Shown here: positions 1 to 8,908 of the stretch, in pieces
Layout of the letters: every line of letters begins with the position of its first letter
How positions within the stretch are numbered: position 1 is the stretch's first letter
From: Sphingomicrobium aestuariivivum
Lineage (GTDB): Bacteria > Pseudomonadota > Alphaproteobacteria > Sphingomonadales > Sphingomonadaceae
DNA: 64,000 nt
Assembly (NCBI RefSeq): GCF_024721585.1
Contig: NZ_CP102629.1
Span: forward strand, 496,001 to 560,000
Reading direction: 5' to 3'
Notes under the pieces: model-generated
The model's input: only the letters and a program-made list of their open reading frames with translations
Databases searched by the model: none
Told to the model about the DNA's origin: nothing
Translations under genes and position numbers: made by a program

Positions 1-1086
1 CGTGCCCGCGGCGGCAAAAACGGTTTTAATAATGATGAGCAATGGCACCGCCAGCAGGGCACCGAGGAAACCCCAGATCCACGCCCAGAAACTCAGGGAA
101 ATGAGGATCAGGAGCGGCGAAAGGCTGACCCGCTTGCCGACGATCATGGGGGTGAGGACATTGGCCTCGAGATTGTGCAGCACGATGAAGATGAGCGGCG
201 GCAACATCGCCGCCCAGACGTCGACGAAACTCATCAAGCCGCCGATCGCGAGGAGAATCGCCGCGAAGATGGGCCCCAGATAGGGAATGAAATTGGTCAC
301 CGCGACGATACCGCCCCACATGATCGGGCTGTCCATGCCGATCAGCCAGAGGATGAGCGCGGTCACCGTGCCCAGCGTCACGTTGATGAAGGTGATGGTG
401 CCGATATAGGTCGAGGTCGCATCGACCACCTGCTGGATCACCCGCGCGGTGGTCAGCGCCCCCTCGAAGCTGCCGCGGCTGGTGATGGTGCGCTCGCGCA
501 TCCGCGTCCAGCGCGACAGGAAGAAGAAGATCACCAGCATGGCGAAGAACATCTGGATGAGCGCGATGGGCGCCGAGGTGGCGAACAGGTCGAGGAGCGA
601 ATCGGGCGTCGTCAGCGTGACGCTCGCCTGGCGCTCGCCCGACACCGCGATGTCGTCGAAGATGCCCTCGATGAAAGCCTCGAGCTCGGCATAATATTGC
701 ATGATCGGCAGCACCGTCTCGCGGATGCGGTCGATGCGCTCGGGAATGAGCGCGAAATAGTCGATCGCGGGCAGCACGATCGAGGCGATCACGAAGGTCG
801 CGAAGGCGATGAACAGGATCAGCGCGATGATCGCCGCCAGCGCGCTCGGCACGCCGCGCCGCTCGAACCATTCGAGCACGGGCACGAGGGCGATGGCGAT
901 CACCATTGCCGCCGTCACCGGCAGGAAGAATTCCTCCCCCGCCTGCAGCGCGAACGGCAGGGCAAAGAGGAAGCCCGCCCCCAGCACCAGCGCGATGGCC
1001 GCGAGGAGCCGCACCCGCTTGACCTCGAGCGTGTGGCTGTCCTGGAATTCGATCGGGGCGTCGGGATATTGCTGCTGCTCGGCCAT
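1..1086 (-). CDS. AI-2E family transporter (PerM-like), C-terminus cut by window edge
   Basis: An integral membrane protein of the AI-2E/PerM exporter family. The 362 codons present start at ATG 1086 and run off the left edge with no stop. The usual layout is visible: two hydrophobic helices near residues 28-75, a long central soluble stretch, a helix near residues 175-195, then four closely spaced hydrophobic segments that include the family-typical NFIPYLGP and the ending HNLEANVLTPMIVGKRVSLSPL. Family members have about 350-380 residues, so only a short tail is missing. The substrate cannot be read from sequence: relatives export autoinducer-2 or act as Na+/H+ antiporters, and most are uncharacterised. 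The family call is firm and the function is open. Confidence 0.88.
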   Translation of the reverse strand, partial: MAEQQQYPDAPIEFQDSHTLEVKRVRLLAAIALVLGAGFLFALPFALQAGEEFFLPVTAAMVIAIALVPVLEWFERRGVPSALAAIIALILFIAFATFVIASIVLPAIDYFALIPERIDRIRETVLPIMQYYAELEAFIEGIFDDIAVSGERQASVTLTTPDSLLDLFATSAPIALIQMFFAMLVIFFFLSRWTRMRERTITSRGSFEGALTTARVIQQVVDATSTYIGTITFINVTLGTVTALILWLIGMDSPIMWGGIVAVTNFIPYLGPIFAAILLAIGGLMSFVDVWAAMLPPLIFIVLHNLEANVLTPMIVGKRVSLSPLLILISLSFWAWIWGFLGALLAVPLLIIIKTVFAAAGT

Positions 1087-1166
1087 TTCGGCAGCGTAGC
1101 GAGCGTGTCAGGCGCGGAGAAGGGGAAAAAGCGGGGGGAGCGCCGCGCCCTCCCCCGCCATATGGA

Positions 1167-1826
1167 TCAGAAGCGCAGGCCGATGCCGGTCATGACATTC
1201 AGCCGGTCGCCGTCGAGCCGCGCCGAAAAATCGGGCCCGAGATCATATTCGACCGTGGGGAGGCTGGTGTAGCTCATCTCGCCCTTCACATAGGCCGCGC
1301 CGAGAGGAACTTCGATCCCGGTGCCGAGCTGGAAGCCGCTGCGGTCGAAACCGGCGTCGTTGTTGAAGCCCGGCTCGATGGTCTCGCTGTAGCGCACCGA
1401 AAGGTCGCCATTGGCATAGCCGCCCTTCACGAAGAAATTCACGTCGCGGCCGGTCAGCATGGCGAGGCGAAGCCCGACGGCGACCGTCCGCGCCGCTTCG
1501 ACCGTATATTCGGCCCAGACCCTGCCGTCGGAATAGGCGCGCACTTCCTCGTAGGACGCGTCCGACAGGTCGATGCTGGCATAGGGCCCGACCGTGAGGC
1601 CCGACCGCAGGGCGAAATCGAAACCCGCCTCCGCGCCATAGGCGAGTGCGCCCGCCCGGTCGGCGAAGGTGCGCGCATTGATCTGGCTGTCCGCCACGCC
1701 GCTGAGGTCGACCTGGTCGTATCCGATCCGCGCTTCGATGCGGGGACCGGCGGTATCCGGTGCCGCTTCGGCGGCGGGCATGGCGAAGGTCGCGGCGCCG
1801 GCCGCGATCAAAAGCTCGTACATCAT
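1167..1826 (-). CDS. Outer-membrane beta-barrel protein (opacity-porin-like)
   Basis: A 219-aa protein with an N-terminal signal peptide (hydrophobic residues 3-20, likely cleavage after the AAEAA stretch). Alternating polar/hydrophobic strands follow, and the chain ends in GLRF, the C-terminal aromatic signature recognised by the BAM complex. This matches small 8-stranded barrels of the OmpA/OmpW/opacity type. I chose the ATG at 1826, just before the signal peptide. The frame stays open further upstream, but that part runs through tRNA-Leu and is not coding. Specific function is unknown. It is transcribed toward the AI-2E gene with an 80-nt gap. Confidence 0.75.
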   Translation of the reverse strand: MMYELLIAAGAATFAMPAAEAAPDTAGPRIEARIGYDQVDLSGVADSQINARTFADRAGALAYGAEAGFDFALRSGLTVGPYASIDLSDASYEEVRAYSDGRVWAEYTVEAARTVAVGLRLAMLTGRDVNFFVKGGYANGDLSVRYSETIEPGFNNDAGFDRSGFQLGTGIEVPLGAAYVKGEMSYTSLPTVEYDLGPDFSARLDGDRLNVMTGIGLRF

Positions 1827-1946
1827 TGTCCTCTGTCGTTGTGGCAGGACTGCCGCCGACGGAACCCTAATGATGCAGGCTGGAGATGAAAGGCCTTTAT
1901 TGGTGGCCGCGTGCGCCCGCCGGCGCGTCGCTCCGGACCAGCGGCC

Positions 1947-1968
1947 AAACCGTCCCCCCGGACGGTTT
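1947..1968 (-). terminator. Hairpin just downstream of tRNA-Leu
   Basis: A perfect 9-bp inverted repeat (AAACCGTCC / GGACGGTTT, arms 1947-1955 and 1960-1968) with a CCCC loop begins 7 nt past the tRNA 3' end. On the minus strand it is followed by a short T-rich edge only. It probably terminates or processes the tRNA transcript; intrinsic termination strength is doubtful. Confidence 0.5.
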
Positions 1969-1975
1969 GTCTCGC

Positions 1976-2060
1976 TGGTACCTCTGGCCGGACTCGAACC
2001 GGCACTTCCGAAGAAAATCGATTTTGAGTCGATCGCGTCTACCAATTCCGCCACAGAGGC
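1976..2060 (-). tRNA. tRNA-Leu (anticodon CAA)
   Basis: A complete 85-nt class II tRNA cloverleaf. The acceptor stem is GCCTCTG against CAGAGGT. The D arm contains TTGGTAGA, the anticodon stem-loop is ATCGA-CTCAAAA-TCGAT with CAA at positions 34-36, a variable arm follows, and the T arm has GGTTCGAGTCC. The discriminator A and CCA are encoded. CAA decodes TTG. The first acceptor pair is G1-U72 rather than the usual G-C, which is worth noting. It stands alone between the barrel gene and the homocysteine methyltransferase. Confidence 0.97.
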
Positions 2061-2182
2061 AGATACCAGCGGGAGCGCACGCCTAGCGAATGCCGTCCCC
2101 GCTTTCAATTGGAGAATGGCGCCCGCGCACGCGACTCGCCCGTCCATGCTATCATGGTGTCCCCGCGCAACGGAGACGCCCC

Positions 2183-3103
2183 ATGTCCCTGCCCCAGCTG
2201 TCCGCCCCCTTCCTGACCGATGCCGGGCTCGAGACCGACTTCCTCTTCAACAAGGGCTACGACCTTCCCTGCTTCTCGGCGATCACGCTGGTCGATGCGG
2301 GGCACCGCGAGGAAGCGCTGCTCGATTATTATCGCGCCTTCCTCGACCTCGCCGAGGCGCACGGGCTCGGCTTCATCCTCGAGAGCCCGACATGGCGCGC
2401 CAGTCCCGACTGGGCCGGGCCGCTCGGCCTCTCGATGGAATCGCTGGCCGAGCGCAACCACCGCGCCATCCGCATCCTCGACGAGCTGCGCACCGAGAAG
2501 GACCGCGCCATCTCGATGATCCTCTCGGGCTGCATCGGTCCGCGCGGCGACGGCTACAGGCCCGACGCCACGATGAGCGCGGAGGACGCCAAGGCCTATC
2601 ACCAGTGGCAAATCGACATCTTCGCCGATGAGGAGGTCGATCTCGTGACCGGCATGACGATCAACACTGTCGCCGAGGCGACCGGCATCGTCCACGCCGC
2701 AAGGGCCGCCGGCCTGCCCGCCGTCATCAGCTTTACCGTCGAGACCGATGGTAACCTCCCCGACGGCACCGCGCTCGGCCAGGCCATCGCCGCGACCGAC
2801 GAGGCGACGGGCGCCCATCCGGCCTATTATATGATCAACTGCGCCCACCCCGACCATTTCGCCGCCACCCTCGACGAAGGCGCGGACTGGATGGAGCGGA
2901 TCGGCGGGCTGCGCTGCAATGCCTCGCGCTGCAGCCACGCCGAACTGGACGAGGCCGAGGAGCTGGACGCGGGCGATGCCGCCGACCTCGCGCGCCAGCA
3001 TGCCGCGCTGGTGGAGGCGCATCCCCGCCTCCACGTCCTCGGCGGCTGCTGCGGCACCGACCTTGCCCATGTCCGCGCCATTGCCGAGGCGGTGCACGGG
3101 TGA
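2183..3103 (+). CDS. Homocysteine S-methyltransferase family protein
   Basis: A 306-aa protein of the Pfam02574 family (betaine/S-methylmethionine-homocysteine methyltransferases and the MetH N-domain), which transfers a methyl group to homocysteine through zinc-activated thiolate chemistry. The N-terminal motif TDAGLETDF matches the family TDGGxET. The three zinc ligands are present: Cys220 in INCAHP and Cys289-Cys290 in GGCCGTD near the C-terminus. The start at ATG 2183 is supported by GGAG about 8 nt upstream; a longer frame from 2090 has none. Length is normal for stand-alone members. The methyl donor cannot be read from sequence. The next gene starts 15 nt downstream. Confidence 0.9.
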   Translation: MSLPQLSAPFLTDAGLETDFLFNKGYDLPCFSAITLVDAGHREEALLDYYRAFLDLAEAHGLGFILESPTWRASPDWAGPLGLSMESLAERNHRAIRILDELRTEKDRAISMILSGCIGPRGDGYRPDATMSAEDAKAYHQWQIDIFADEEVDLVTGMTINTVAEATGIVHAARAAGLPAVISFTVETDGNLPDGTALGQAIAATDEATGAHPAYYMINCAHPDHFAATLDEGADWMERIGGLRCNASRCSHAELDEAEELDAGDAADLARQHAALVEAHPRLHVLGGCCGTDLAHVRAIAEAVHG

Positions 3104-3118
3104 GCATATAGGCCCCGC

Positions 3119-3682
3119 ATGCCGGGCTATCTCCTCCTCTTCCTTGCCGTCTTCGGCAACAACCTCCTGCCCGCTTTCGGGCCGCCGACCTGGTCGATCC
3201 TCGTCTTCTTCACCCTCAAGGGCGGGCTCGACCCGTGGCTGATGGTGCCGGTCGGCGCGGCGGCGGCGGCGAGCGGACGCTTCGTCCTTGCGCTCGGCTT
3301 TCGCCATTTCGCCACCCGCCTGTCGGCAAAGAGCCGCGCCAATCTCGCCAGCGCCCGCGCAGCGCTCGAGGCGCGGCGGCACCGCTCCATCCTCGCGCTC
3401 GGCCTGTTCGCCTTGTCGCCCTTGCCCTCGGCGCAGCTGTTCGCAGCCGCCGGCATGGCGGGCGTCAGGCTCCTCCCCTTTACCCTCGCCTTCTTCGCGG
3501 GCCGCATGGTGAGCTACAGCCTCTACGTCTGGGGGGCGGTCGAACTGAAGAAGACCAGCTTCGGCGAGACGCTGATGGACAGCTGGAAGGACCCGGTCGC
3601 CATCGCCATCCAGGTCGCGCTGCTCGTCTTCCTCGTCGCCATGACGCGGATCGACTGGAGTCGCTACATCCCCAAGGACTAG
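3119..3682 (+). CDS. Small integral membrane protein, possibly DedA/VTT-like
   Basis: A 187-aa protein with about four hydrophobic segments: residues 3-20, about 40-60, about 90-125 and about 160-178. Between them is a basic loop (RFHATRLSAKSR region). The pattern of a helix, an NNLLPAFGPP re-entrant-looking motif and late helices resembles VTT/DedA-type membrane proteins, but no diagnostic motif is certain. ATG 3119 is 15 nt after the methyltransferase stop, so the two probably share a transcript. Its stop codon TAG lies inside CTAG 3679-3682, which is also the stop of the convergent comM gene. Function unknown. Confidence 0.65.
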   Translation: MPGYLLLFLAVFGNNLLPAFGPPTWSILVFFTLKGGLDPWLMVPVGAAAAASGRFVLALGFRHFATRLSAKSRANLASARAALEARRHRSILALGLFALSPLPSAQLFAAAGMAGVRLLPFTLAFFAGRMVSYSLYVWGAVELKKTSFGETLMDSWKDPVAIAIQVALLVFLVAMTRIDWSRYIPKD

Positions 3683-5187
3683 TTGCGCGGCGGCTGGTGG
3701 CGATAGCTGAGCGCTTCGGCGACATGGATGCGTCCGACCGTCTCTGCCCCCGCCAGGTCGGCAATCGTCCGCGATACCTTCAGCACCCGGTGATAGGCGC
3801 GCGCGGACAATCCCATCGCGCCCGCCGCCTCGGTCAGTAGCCGCCGTCCCGCCTCGTCGGGCGCGGCATGCACCTCTATCGCCTCCGAGGTCGCCTCGGC
3901 ATTGGTGCGAAAGCCCTCCGCCCCGTAGCGCGCCACCTGCACCGCCCGCGCCCGCGCGACACGGCTCGCGACATCCTCGCTCCCCTCCGCGGGTGGCGGC
4001 AGGGTAAGGTCCATCGCGCTCACCGCCGCCACCTCGACATGAAGGTCGATACGGTCGAGCAGCGGCCCCGAAATCTTCGACTGGTAATCGGCAGCGCATC
4101 GCGGTGCACGGCTACAGGCGCGGCTGGCATCGCCGAGATGCCCGCAGCGGCACGGGTTCATCGCCGCGACCAGTTGGACGCGCGCAGGAAAGGTAAGATG
4201 CGCATTGGCGCGCGCCACGCTCACCGTGCCGGTCTCGAGCGGCTGCCTGAGCGAATCGAGCGTCGCGCGCTGGAACTCGGGCAGTTCGTCAAGGAACAGC
4301 ACGCCAAGGTGCGCGAGGCTGATCTCGCCCGGCTTCACCTTGAGGCCGCCGCCGACCAGCGCGGGCATGCTCGCGCTATGATGCGGGTCTCGAAACGGCC
4401 GTCGCCGCTTGAGCCGCCCGCCGTCGAGCGTCCCCGCCACGCTGGCGATCATCGACACTTCGAGCGCCTCGGCCGGTTCGAGGGGCGGCAGGATCGAAGG
4501 CAGGCAGCTCGCCAGCAGCGACTTGCCCGACCCCGGCGGCCCGCTCATCAACAAATTGTGCCCGCCCGCCGCGGCGATCTCGAGCGCACGCTTGGGCGTC
4601 TCCTGCCCCTTCACGCTGCGTAGGTCTGGCCCGCCGACCATCTCTTCGGCCTCGCCCGCCAGCGGCATCTCGAGCGGCTCTGTCCCCTTGAAATGCGCAA
4701 GCAGCGCGAGGAGGTCGCGCGGGGCGATCACCTCCACCTCGCCCGCCCAGCGCGCCTCGGGTCCCTGGTCGTGCGGACAGATGAGCCCCATGTCGCGCCC
4801 CGCCGCATGCATGGCGGCGAGCAGCACGCCGGGCGATGAGGCGATGCGCCCGTCGAGCCCCAGCTCGCCCACCGCGACATAATGCGACAGCATTTCGACA
4901 TCCACGACGCCCATCGCGGCGAGCAGCCCGAGCGCGATCGGCAGGTCGAAGTGCGAGCCTTCCTTGGGCAGGTCGGCGGGCGACAGGTTCACCGTCACCC
5001 TTTTGGGCGGCAGCGAGAGGCCGATCGCCGACAGCGCCGAGCGCACCCGCTCGCGGCTCTCGGCGACCGCCTTGTCGGGCAGGCCGACGATGACGAAATT
5101 GGGCAGGCCGGCAGAGAGCTGCACCTGGCATTCGACGCTGCGCGCCTCGAGGCCGAGATAGGCGACCGTATCGACGATCGCGACCAT
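3679..5187 (-). CDS. comM: YifB/ComM family Mg-chelatase-like AAA+ ATPase
   Basis: A 502-aa AAA+ protein. The N-terminal ChlI-like region begins MVAIVDTVAYLGLEA and contains GLPDKAVAESRERVRSA. A central Mg-chelatase-type AAA module follows, with Walker A GPPGSGKS (about residues 215-222), Walker B FLDELPEF and a cysteine-bearing MNPCRCGHLGD segment, then a conserved C-terminal helical domain (GLSARAYHRVLKVSRTIADL). ComM in Vibrio and Haemophilus is a hexameric helicase that promotes branch migration during natural transformation; many non-competent bacteria also carry it. It is monocistronic here and converges on the membrane protein gene. dprA, another transformation-related gene, lies elsewhere in this window. 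Confidence 0.95.
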   Translation of the reverse strand: MVAIVDTVAYLGLEARSVECQVQLSAGLPNFVIVGLPDKAVAESRERVRSALSAIGLSLPPKRVTVNLSPADLPKEGSHFDLPIALGLLAAMGVVDVEMLSHYVAVGELGLDGRIASSPGVLLAAMHAAGRDMGLICPHDQGPEARWAGEVEVIAPRDLLALLAHFKGTEPLEMPLAGEAEEMVGGPDLRSVKGQETPKRALEIAAAGGHNLLMSGPPGSGKSLLASCLPSILPPLEPAEALEVSMIASVAGTLDGGRLKRRRPFRDPHHSASMPALVGGGLKVKPGEISLAHLGVLFLDELPEFQRATLDSLRQPLETGTVSVARANAHLTFPARVQLVAAMNPCRCGHLGDASRACSRAPRCAADYQSKISGPLLDRIDLHVEVAAVSAMDLTLPPPAEGSEDVASRVARARAVQVARYGAEGFRTNAEATSEAIEVHAAPDEAGRRLLTEAAGAMGLSARAYHRVLKVSRTIADLAGAETVGRIHVAEALSYRHQPPRN

Positions 5188-5341
5188 CAGTCGAGGCCCC
5201 CTCGGGCCGCGTGAAAATCGGGCAAAATCCCCCCTGGCTTCGGCCCTGCCACCCTAGCGCGGCCGCCGCCCTTGGCAAGTTTGTCGAAAAAGCGGGCCCG
5301 CTGTCTTGAGAGAATCATCGATCATCGCCACATGGAGCTTC

Positions 5342-5692
5342 ATGGGTGGGACGAAGAAAAAGTGGATCGACAAGGAGCCGCAGCGGACGATCGCGTTCGT
5401 TGTCGGGGTGCTGACGATTCTCGTCTCGCCCGTCGTCGGCCTGCTGCCCGGCCCCGGCGGGGTCTTCGTCTTTGCCGCCGGCCTTGCCCTGTGCCTGCGC
5501 ACCAGTCGCTGGGCGCGCCGCCAGTATGTGCGGTTCAAGCGCTGGCAGCCCGAGGCGGGTCGCTGGGCCGACTGGGGCCTTCGCCGAAAGTCGGCGCGCC
5601 GCCGAGAACGGCTGCGCAAGGCGCTCCGCGAGGAAAAGTCGGGCAATGGATCTTCCAGGGACATTGCCAAGGATGGGGCGACGGGGATTTGA
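5342..5692 (+). CDS. Small PGPGW-type transmembrane protein
   Basis: A 116-aa protein with a basic N-terminus (GGTKKKWIDKEPQR) and two hydrophobic segments, residues about 16-36 and 37-55, joined by LLPGPGG, the turn that characterises the PGPGW family. A strongly basic C-terminal tail (WARRQYVRFKRW, KSARRRERLRK) should lie in the cytoplasm. I chose ATG 5342, which has GGAG 4 nt upstream; an alternative TTG at 5306 has no ribosome binding site. Function unknown. It is followed by a good terminator, so it is separate from the rpmH operon. Confidence 0.7.
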   Translation: MGGTKKKWIDKEPQRTIAFVVGVLTILVSPVVGLLPGPGGVFVFAAGLALCLRTSRWARRQYVRFKRWQPEAGRWADWGLRRKSARRRERLRKALREEKSGNGSSRDIAKDGATGI

Positions 5693-5720
5693 CTTCCGCC
5701 CTCGCGCCCGCTAATGGCGC

Positions 5721-5768
5721 CCCCAACGGGAGGCCGCGTCCACTCAATTGTTGGGGCGGCCCTTTTTT
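5721..5768 (+). terminator. Rho-independent terminator after the PGPGW-type gene
   Basis: Two nested GC-rich stems are possible: CCCCAAC 5721-5727 with GTTGGGG 5750-5756, or GGCCGC 5732-5737 with GCGGCC 5756-5761. Either is followed at once by six T residues (5763-5768). The rpmH start is 45 nt further on. Confidence 0.75.
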
Positions 5769-5812
5769 GTTCAATCGAATTCGAATGAATTCTCAACATC
5801 GGGATATGAGCG

Positions 5813-5947
5813 ATGAAGCGCACTTTCCAGCCCTCGAACCTCGTCCGCAAGCGTCGCCACGGGTTCCGCACCCGCATGGCCGACGTCAACGGTCGCAAGA
5901 TTCTGGCGCGTCGCCGCGCCAAGGGCCGCAAGAAGCTCAGCGCCTGA
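5813..5947 (+). CDS. rpmH: Large ribosomal subunit protein bL34
   Basis: A 44-aa, extremely basic protein with the diagnostic start [18 protein letters not shown] and end [11 protein letters not shown]. It is a structural protein of the 50S subunit near the exit-tunnel side. A GGGA sequence 8 nt upstream of ATG 5813 is the likely ribosome binding site. It heads rpmH-rnpA-yidD-yidC-engB, a widely conserved order. In the +1 frame a second ATG at 5806 opens a continuous frame through the whole gene into rnpA, which matters for how rnpA is started. Length is exactly the family norm. Confidence 0.98.
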   Translation: MKRTFQPSNLVRKRRHGFRTRMADVNGRKILARRRAKGRKKLSA

Positions 5948-6276
5948 TTTCGACGATCCGGGCCCGTCGCGACTTCCTCGCCGCCAATGCGGGGACTCGG
6001 GTCGCGACTCCCGGCTTCGTGTTGCTGGTCCATGACCGGCGCGACGGTGATGACGCGATCCGCGTCGGCTACACCGTGTCGAAGAAGGTCGGCAATGCGG
6101 TCACCCGCAACCGGATGAAACGCCGCCTGCGCGAACTCGCACGGGCGGCGTTGCCGCATTTGGGCCAGCCCGGCGCCGACCATGTCATCATCGGTCGCCA
6201 GCGGGGCGTCGAGCGCGACTGGGACAAGCTCGAACGCGAACTCGCCACCGCCCTGAAGAAAGCCGCCAAGCGGTGA
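5944..6276 (+). CDS. rnpA: Ribonuclease P protein component; start codon unusual
   Basis: The protein subunit of RNase P, which helps the catalytic RNA trim tRNA 5' leaders. The mature part reads [17 protein letters not shown] at its start and contains the family signature [20 protein letters not shown] (RNR box), followed by about 50 residues ending ALKKAAKR. Between the rpmH stop (5945-5947) and the conserved start there is no ATG, GTG or TTG in frame. The candidates are CTG 5944, ATT 5947, or the distant ATG 5806, which lies 7 nt before the rpmH start and would add 46 Pro/Arg/Ser-rich residues. I give CTG 5944 because it yields the usual length of about 110 aa. The next gene overlaps its stop by 4 nt. 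Confidence 0.85.
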   Translation: MISTIRARRDFLAANAGTRVATPGFVLLVHDRRDGDDAIRVGYTVSKKVGNAVTRNRMKRRLRELARAALPHLGQPGADHVIIGRQRGVERDWDKLERELATALKKAAKR

Positions 6277-6485
6277 TCTCCAAGGCGCTCATTCTCGTTG
6301 CCAAGGGTTGGCAGAAGGGCCCCTCGCGGATCCTGCCGCCGACCTGCCGCTACCAACCCAGCTGTTCGGCCTATGCGATCACCGCATGGACGCGCTATGG
6401 CGCCTTCAAGGGCAGCTGGCTCGCCATCAAGCGGATCGCCCGCTGCCATCCCTGGGGGGGACAGGGTCATGATCCGGTCCCGTAA
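6273..6485 (+). CDS. yidD: Membrane protein insertion efficiency factor YidD
   Basis: A 70-aa protein with the family core [11 protein letters not shown] near residues 25-35, preceded by a short amphipathic membrane-binding helix ([13 protein letters not shown]). YidD sits at the inner membrane close to YidC and assists insertion of nascent membrane proteins. It starts at GTG 6273 inside GTGA shared with the rnpA stop, which implies translational coupling. It is 20 nt upstream of yidC. The C-terminal [12 protein letters not shown] is typical, and the length is normal. Confidence 0.95.
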   Translation: MISKALILVAKGWQKGPSRILPPTCRYQPSCSAYAITAWTRYGAFKGSWLAIKRIARCHPWGGQGHDPVP

Positions 6486-6505
6486 GATGAAACGGAATTT
6501 CTGAC

Positions 6506-8254
6506 GTGAACCAGAACCGCAACATGCTGCTCGCCATCGTGCTGAGCGCCCTCGTCCTCATCGGCTGGTCGCTGCTCGGCGACCGCTATTTCCCGACCTC
6601 GACCGAGGACGAGACGAGCCTTGTCGAGGCCGATGCGCCGAGCACGGCGCCCGATGGCGCGGTCGTGCCCACGTCCGACACCCTCCCCGCCGCCGAGGAA
6701 GTCGCCACCGCGCCGCGCGATGCCGATGAAGTGATCGCCGAGGGCGGTCGCGTCACCATCGACACTCCCTCGGTCGACGGCTCGCTCAACCTGACCGGCG
6801 CGCGCTTCGATGACCTCATGCTCAAGCGCCACAGCGTCGAACTCGACGGCGAGGAAGAGGTCCGCCTCCTCGCCCCTGCGGGCTCGAACGGCGCCTATTT
6901 CGCGCAATATGGCTGGACCGGCGAGGGCGTCGAGGTGCCCGGCGCCTCGACCGTGTGGACCGCCGACGGCGACACGCTCACCCCCGAGACCCCCGTCACG
7001 CTGAGCTGGTCGAACGGCACCGGCCAGACCTTCATCCAGAAGATCTCGGTCGACGAGGACTATCTCTTCACCATCGAGCAGCGCGTCGAGAACCGCTCGG
7101 CCAATGCCGTCGCCATCCGTCCCTTCGCGCTCGCCAGCCGCGCCGAGCAGTCGCAGGACGAAAGCTTCTGGACCGTCCATGTCGGCCCGATGGGCGTGTT
7201 CGACGACGCTGCCGATTATGACGTCTCCTACGAGGACCTCGAAGAGGCCGGCCCGCAGGGCGAGCGTCGCACCACCACCGGTGGCTGGCTCGGCTTCACC
7301 GACAAATATTGGCTGACCGCGCTCGTCCCCGATCAGGGCAGCCGCGTCACCGCGACCATGCGCCAGGGCGCCTCGGGCGCCTTCCAGACCGATTATCTCG
7401 GCGCGCCCGTCGTGCTCCAGCCCAACCAGGCCTCGGACTTCCGTGCCCAGCTCTTTGCGGGTGCCAAGGAAAAGGGCGTCCTCGACGCCTATGAGGACGC
7501 CGGCATCCCCAAGCTGTCCAAGTCGATCGACTGGGGCTGGTTCGAGTGGTTCATGCGTCCCCTCTTCGACCTCCTGCGCCTGCTCTTCGACGTCACCGGC
7601 AACTTCGGTGTCGCGATCATCCTGATGACCTTCCTCGTGCGCGGCGCGCTCTACCCGCTCGCCAACAAGCAGTTCCGCTCGATGGCGGGCATGCGCCGCG
7701 TCCAGCCCAAGCTGAAGGCGCTGCAGGAGCGCTACAAGGACGACAAGCCGCGTCTCCAGCAGGAGATGCTCAAGCTCTACCAGGAGGAAAAGCTCAACCC
7801 CGCCGCGGGCTGCCTGCCGATCCTCCTCCAGATCCCTGTCTTCTACGCGCTCTACAAGGTGCTGCTGGTGTCGGTCGAAATGCGCCACCAGCCGTTCGTG
7901 CTGTGGCTGCAGGACCTGTCCGCGCCCGATCCGCTCACCCCGGTCAACCTGTTCGGCCTGCTGCCGTTCGACCCGCCGGGCATGCTGGCGATCGGCATCC
8001 TGCCGATCCTGCTGGGCATCACCATGTGGCTGCAGTTCAAGCTCAACCCCGCGCCGATGGATGACATCCAGAAGCAGGTGTTCGGCATCATGCCGTGGAT
8101 CCTGATGTTCGTGATGGCGCCCTTCGCGGCGGGTCTCCAGCTCTACTGGGTGACCTCGAACATCCTGACCATCGCCCAGCAGAAGTATCTGTACCGCAAG
8201 TACGATCTCGAAAAGGACAGCATGAAGGCGGGTGCCCACCCGAAGGGCACGTGA
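6506..8254 (+). CDS. yidC: Membrane protein insertase YidC
   Basis: A 582-aa insertase of Oxa1/YidC type that places proteins in the inner membrane alone or with SecYEG. The layout is Gram-negative: a signal-anchor helix (residues 6-26), a large periplasmic beta-sandwich (about 60-340), then five helices (from about 350) with the conserved hydrophilic-groove region [18 protein letters not shown] and [23 protein letters not shown] late motif, [15 protein letters not shown], marks the last helix. Translation starts at GTG 6506. Its stop overlaps the engB start in GTGA (8251-8254). An acidic, low-complexity linker follows the first helix, as in other alphaproteobacteria. Confidence 0.97.
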   Translation: MNQNRNMLLAIVLSALVLIGWSLLGDRYFPTSTEDETSLVEADAPSTAPDGAVVPTSDTLPAAEEVATAPRDADEVIAEGGRVTIDTPSVDGSLNLTGARFDDLMLKRHSVELDGEEEVRLLAPAGSNGAYFAQYGWTGEGVEVPGASTVWTADGDTLTPETPVTLSWSNGTGQTFIQKISVDEDYLFTIEQRVENRSANAVAIRPFALASRAEQSQDESFWTVHVGPMGVFDDAADYDVSYEDLEEAGPQGERRTTTGGWLGFTDKYWLTALVPDQGSRVTATMRQGASGAFQTDYLGAPVVLQPNQASDFRAQLFAGAKEKGVLDAYEDAGIPKLSKSIDWGWFEWFMRPLFDLLRLLFDVTGNFGVAIILMTFLVRGALYPLANKQFRSMAGMRRVQPKLKALQERYKDDKPRLQQEMLKLYQEEKLNPAAGCLPILLQIPVFYALYKVLLVSVEMRHQPFVLWLQDLSAPDPLTPVNLFGLLPFDPPGMLAIGILPILLGITMWLQFKLNPAPMDDIQKQVFGIMPWILMFVMAPFAAGLQLYWVTSNILTIAQQKYLYRKYDLEKDSMKAGAHPKGT

Positions 8255-8892
8255 GCGAGGGTCCGCAGACCCTCGAGGAGCGCGCCCGCAAGCTCCTGAC
8301 CGGCAAGGTGGAATTCCTACTGTCGGCACCTGCTCTCAAGTTCCTGCCCGACGCGGGCGCGCCCGAGATCGCTTTCGCGGGCCGCTCGAACGTCGGCAAG
8401 TCGAGCCTCTTGAACGCCCTCACGGGCCGCAAGAAGCTGGCGCGCGCCTCGGTCACCCCGGGGCGCACGCAGGAACTCAACTATTTCGAGGCGGGTGAGC
8501 CGGTCGAGATCCGTCTCGTCGACATGCCGGGCTACGGCTTTGCCAAGGCGCCGTTGAAGGTGGTCCAGCAGTGGCGCCACCTCATCAACGACTACCTGCG
8601 CGGGCGTACCACCTTGAAGCGAGCCCTCGTGCTCATCGATTCGCGGCGCGGCATCAAGGATGTCGACCGCGAGGTGATGAAGATGCTCGACGGCGCCGCG
8701 GTGAACTACAACCTCGTCCTCACCAAGGCCGACAAGGTGAAGGCCTCCGAACTCCAGGCCGTGCTCGAGGCGGTGACCGCCGAGGCGCGCAAGCACCCCG
8801 CCGCGCACCCCGTGATCCACGTCACCAGCTCGGAAAAGGGCATGGGCATCGCCGAGCTGCGCGCCGCTATCCTCGAGGCCGCCGAGCTCTGA
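8251..8892 (+). CDS. engB: Ribosome biogenesis GTPase YihA/YsxC/EngB
   Basis: A 213-aa TRAFAC GTPase needed for late 50S assembly. The G motifs are clear: G1 [11 protein letters not shown]2 region with the TPGRT threonine, G3 DMPGYG, G4 TKADK and G5 TSSEKG. The start is GTG 8251, overlapping the yidC stop, so the protein is probably made by coupled translation. Size and motif spacing are standard. In many alphaproteobacteria argB follows directly; here a glycosyltransferase gene on the other strand does. The pair converges with a 16-nt gap. Confidence 0.96.
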   Translation: MSEGPQTLEERARKLLTGKVEFLLSAPALKFLPDAGAPEIAFAGRSNVGKSSLLNALTGRKKLARASVTPGRTQELNYFEAGEPVEIRLVDMPGYGFAKAPLKVVQQWRHLINDYLRGRTTLKRALVLIDSRRGIKDVDREVMKMLDGAAVNYNLVLTKADKVKASELQAVLEAVTAEARKHPAAHPVIHVTSSEKGMGIAELRAAILEAAEL

Positions 8893-8908
8893 GCCTTGGG
8901 GCCGGCTG

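Noticed and set aside
1827-2147. In-frame N-terminal extension of the outer-membrane protein
   Set aside because: The extension translates tRNA-Leu (VAELVDAIDS-like peptide). The signal peptide after ATG 1826 marks the true start.
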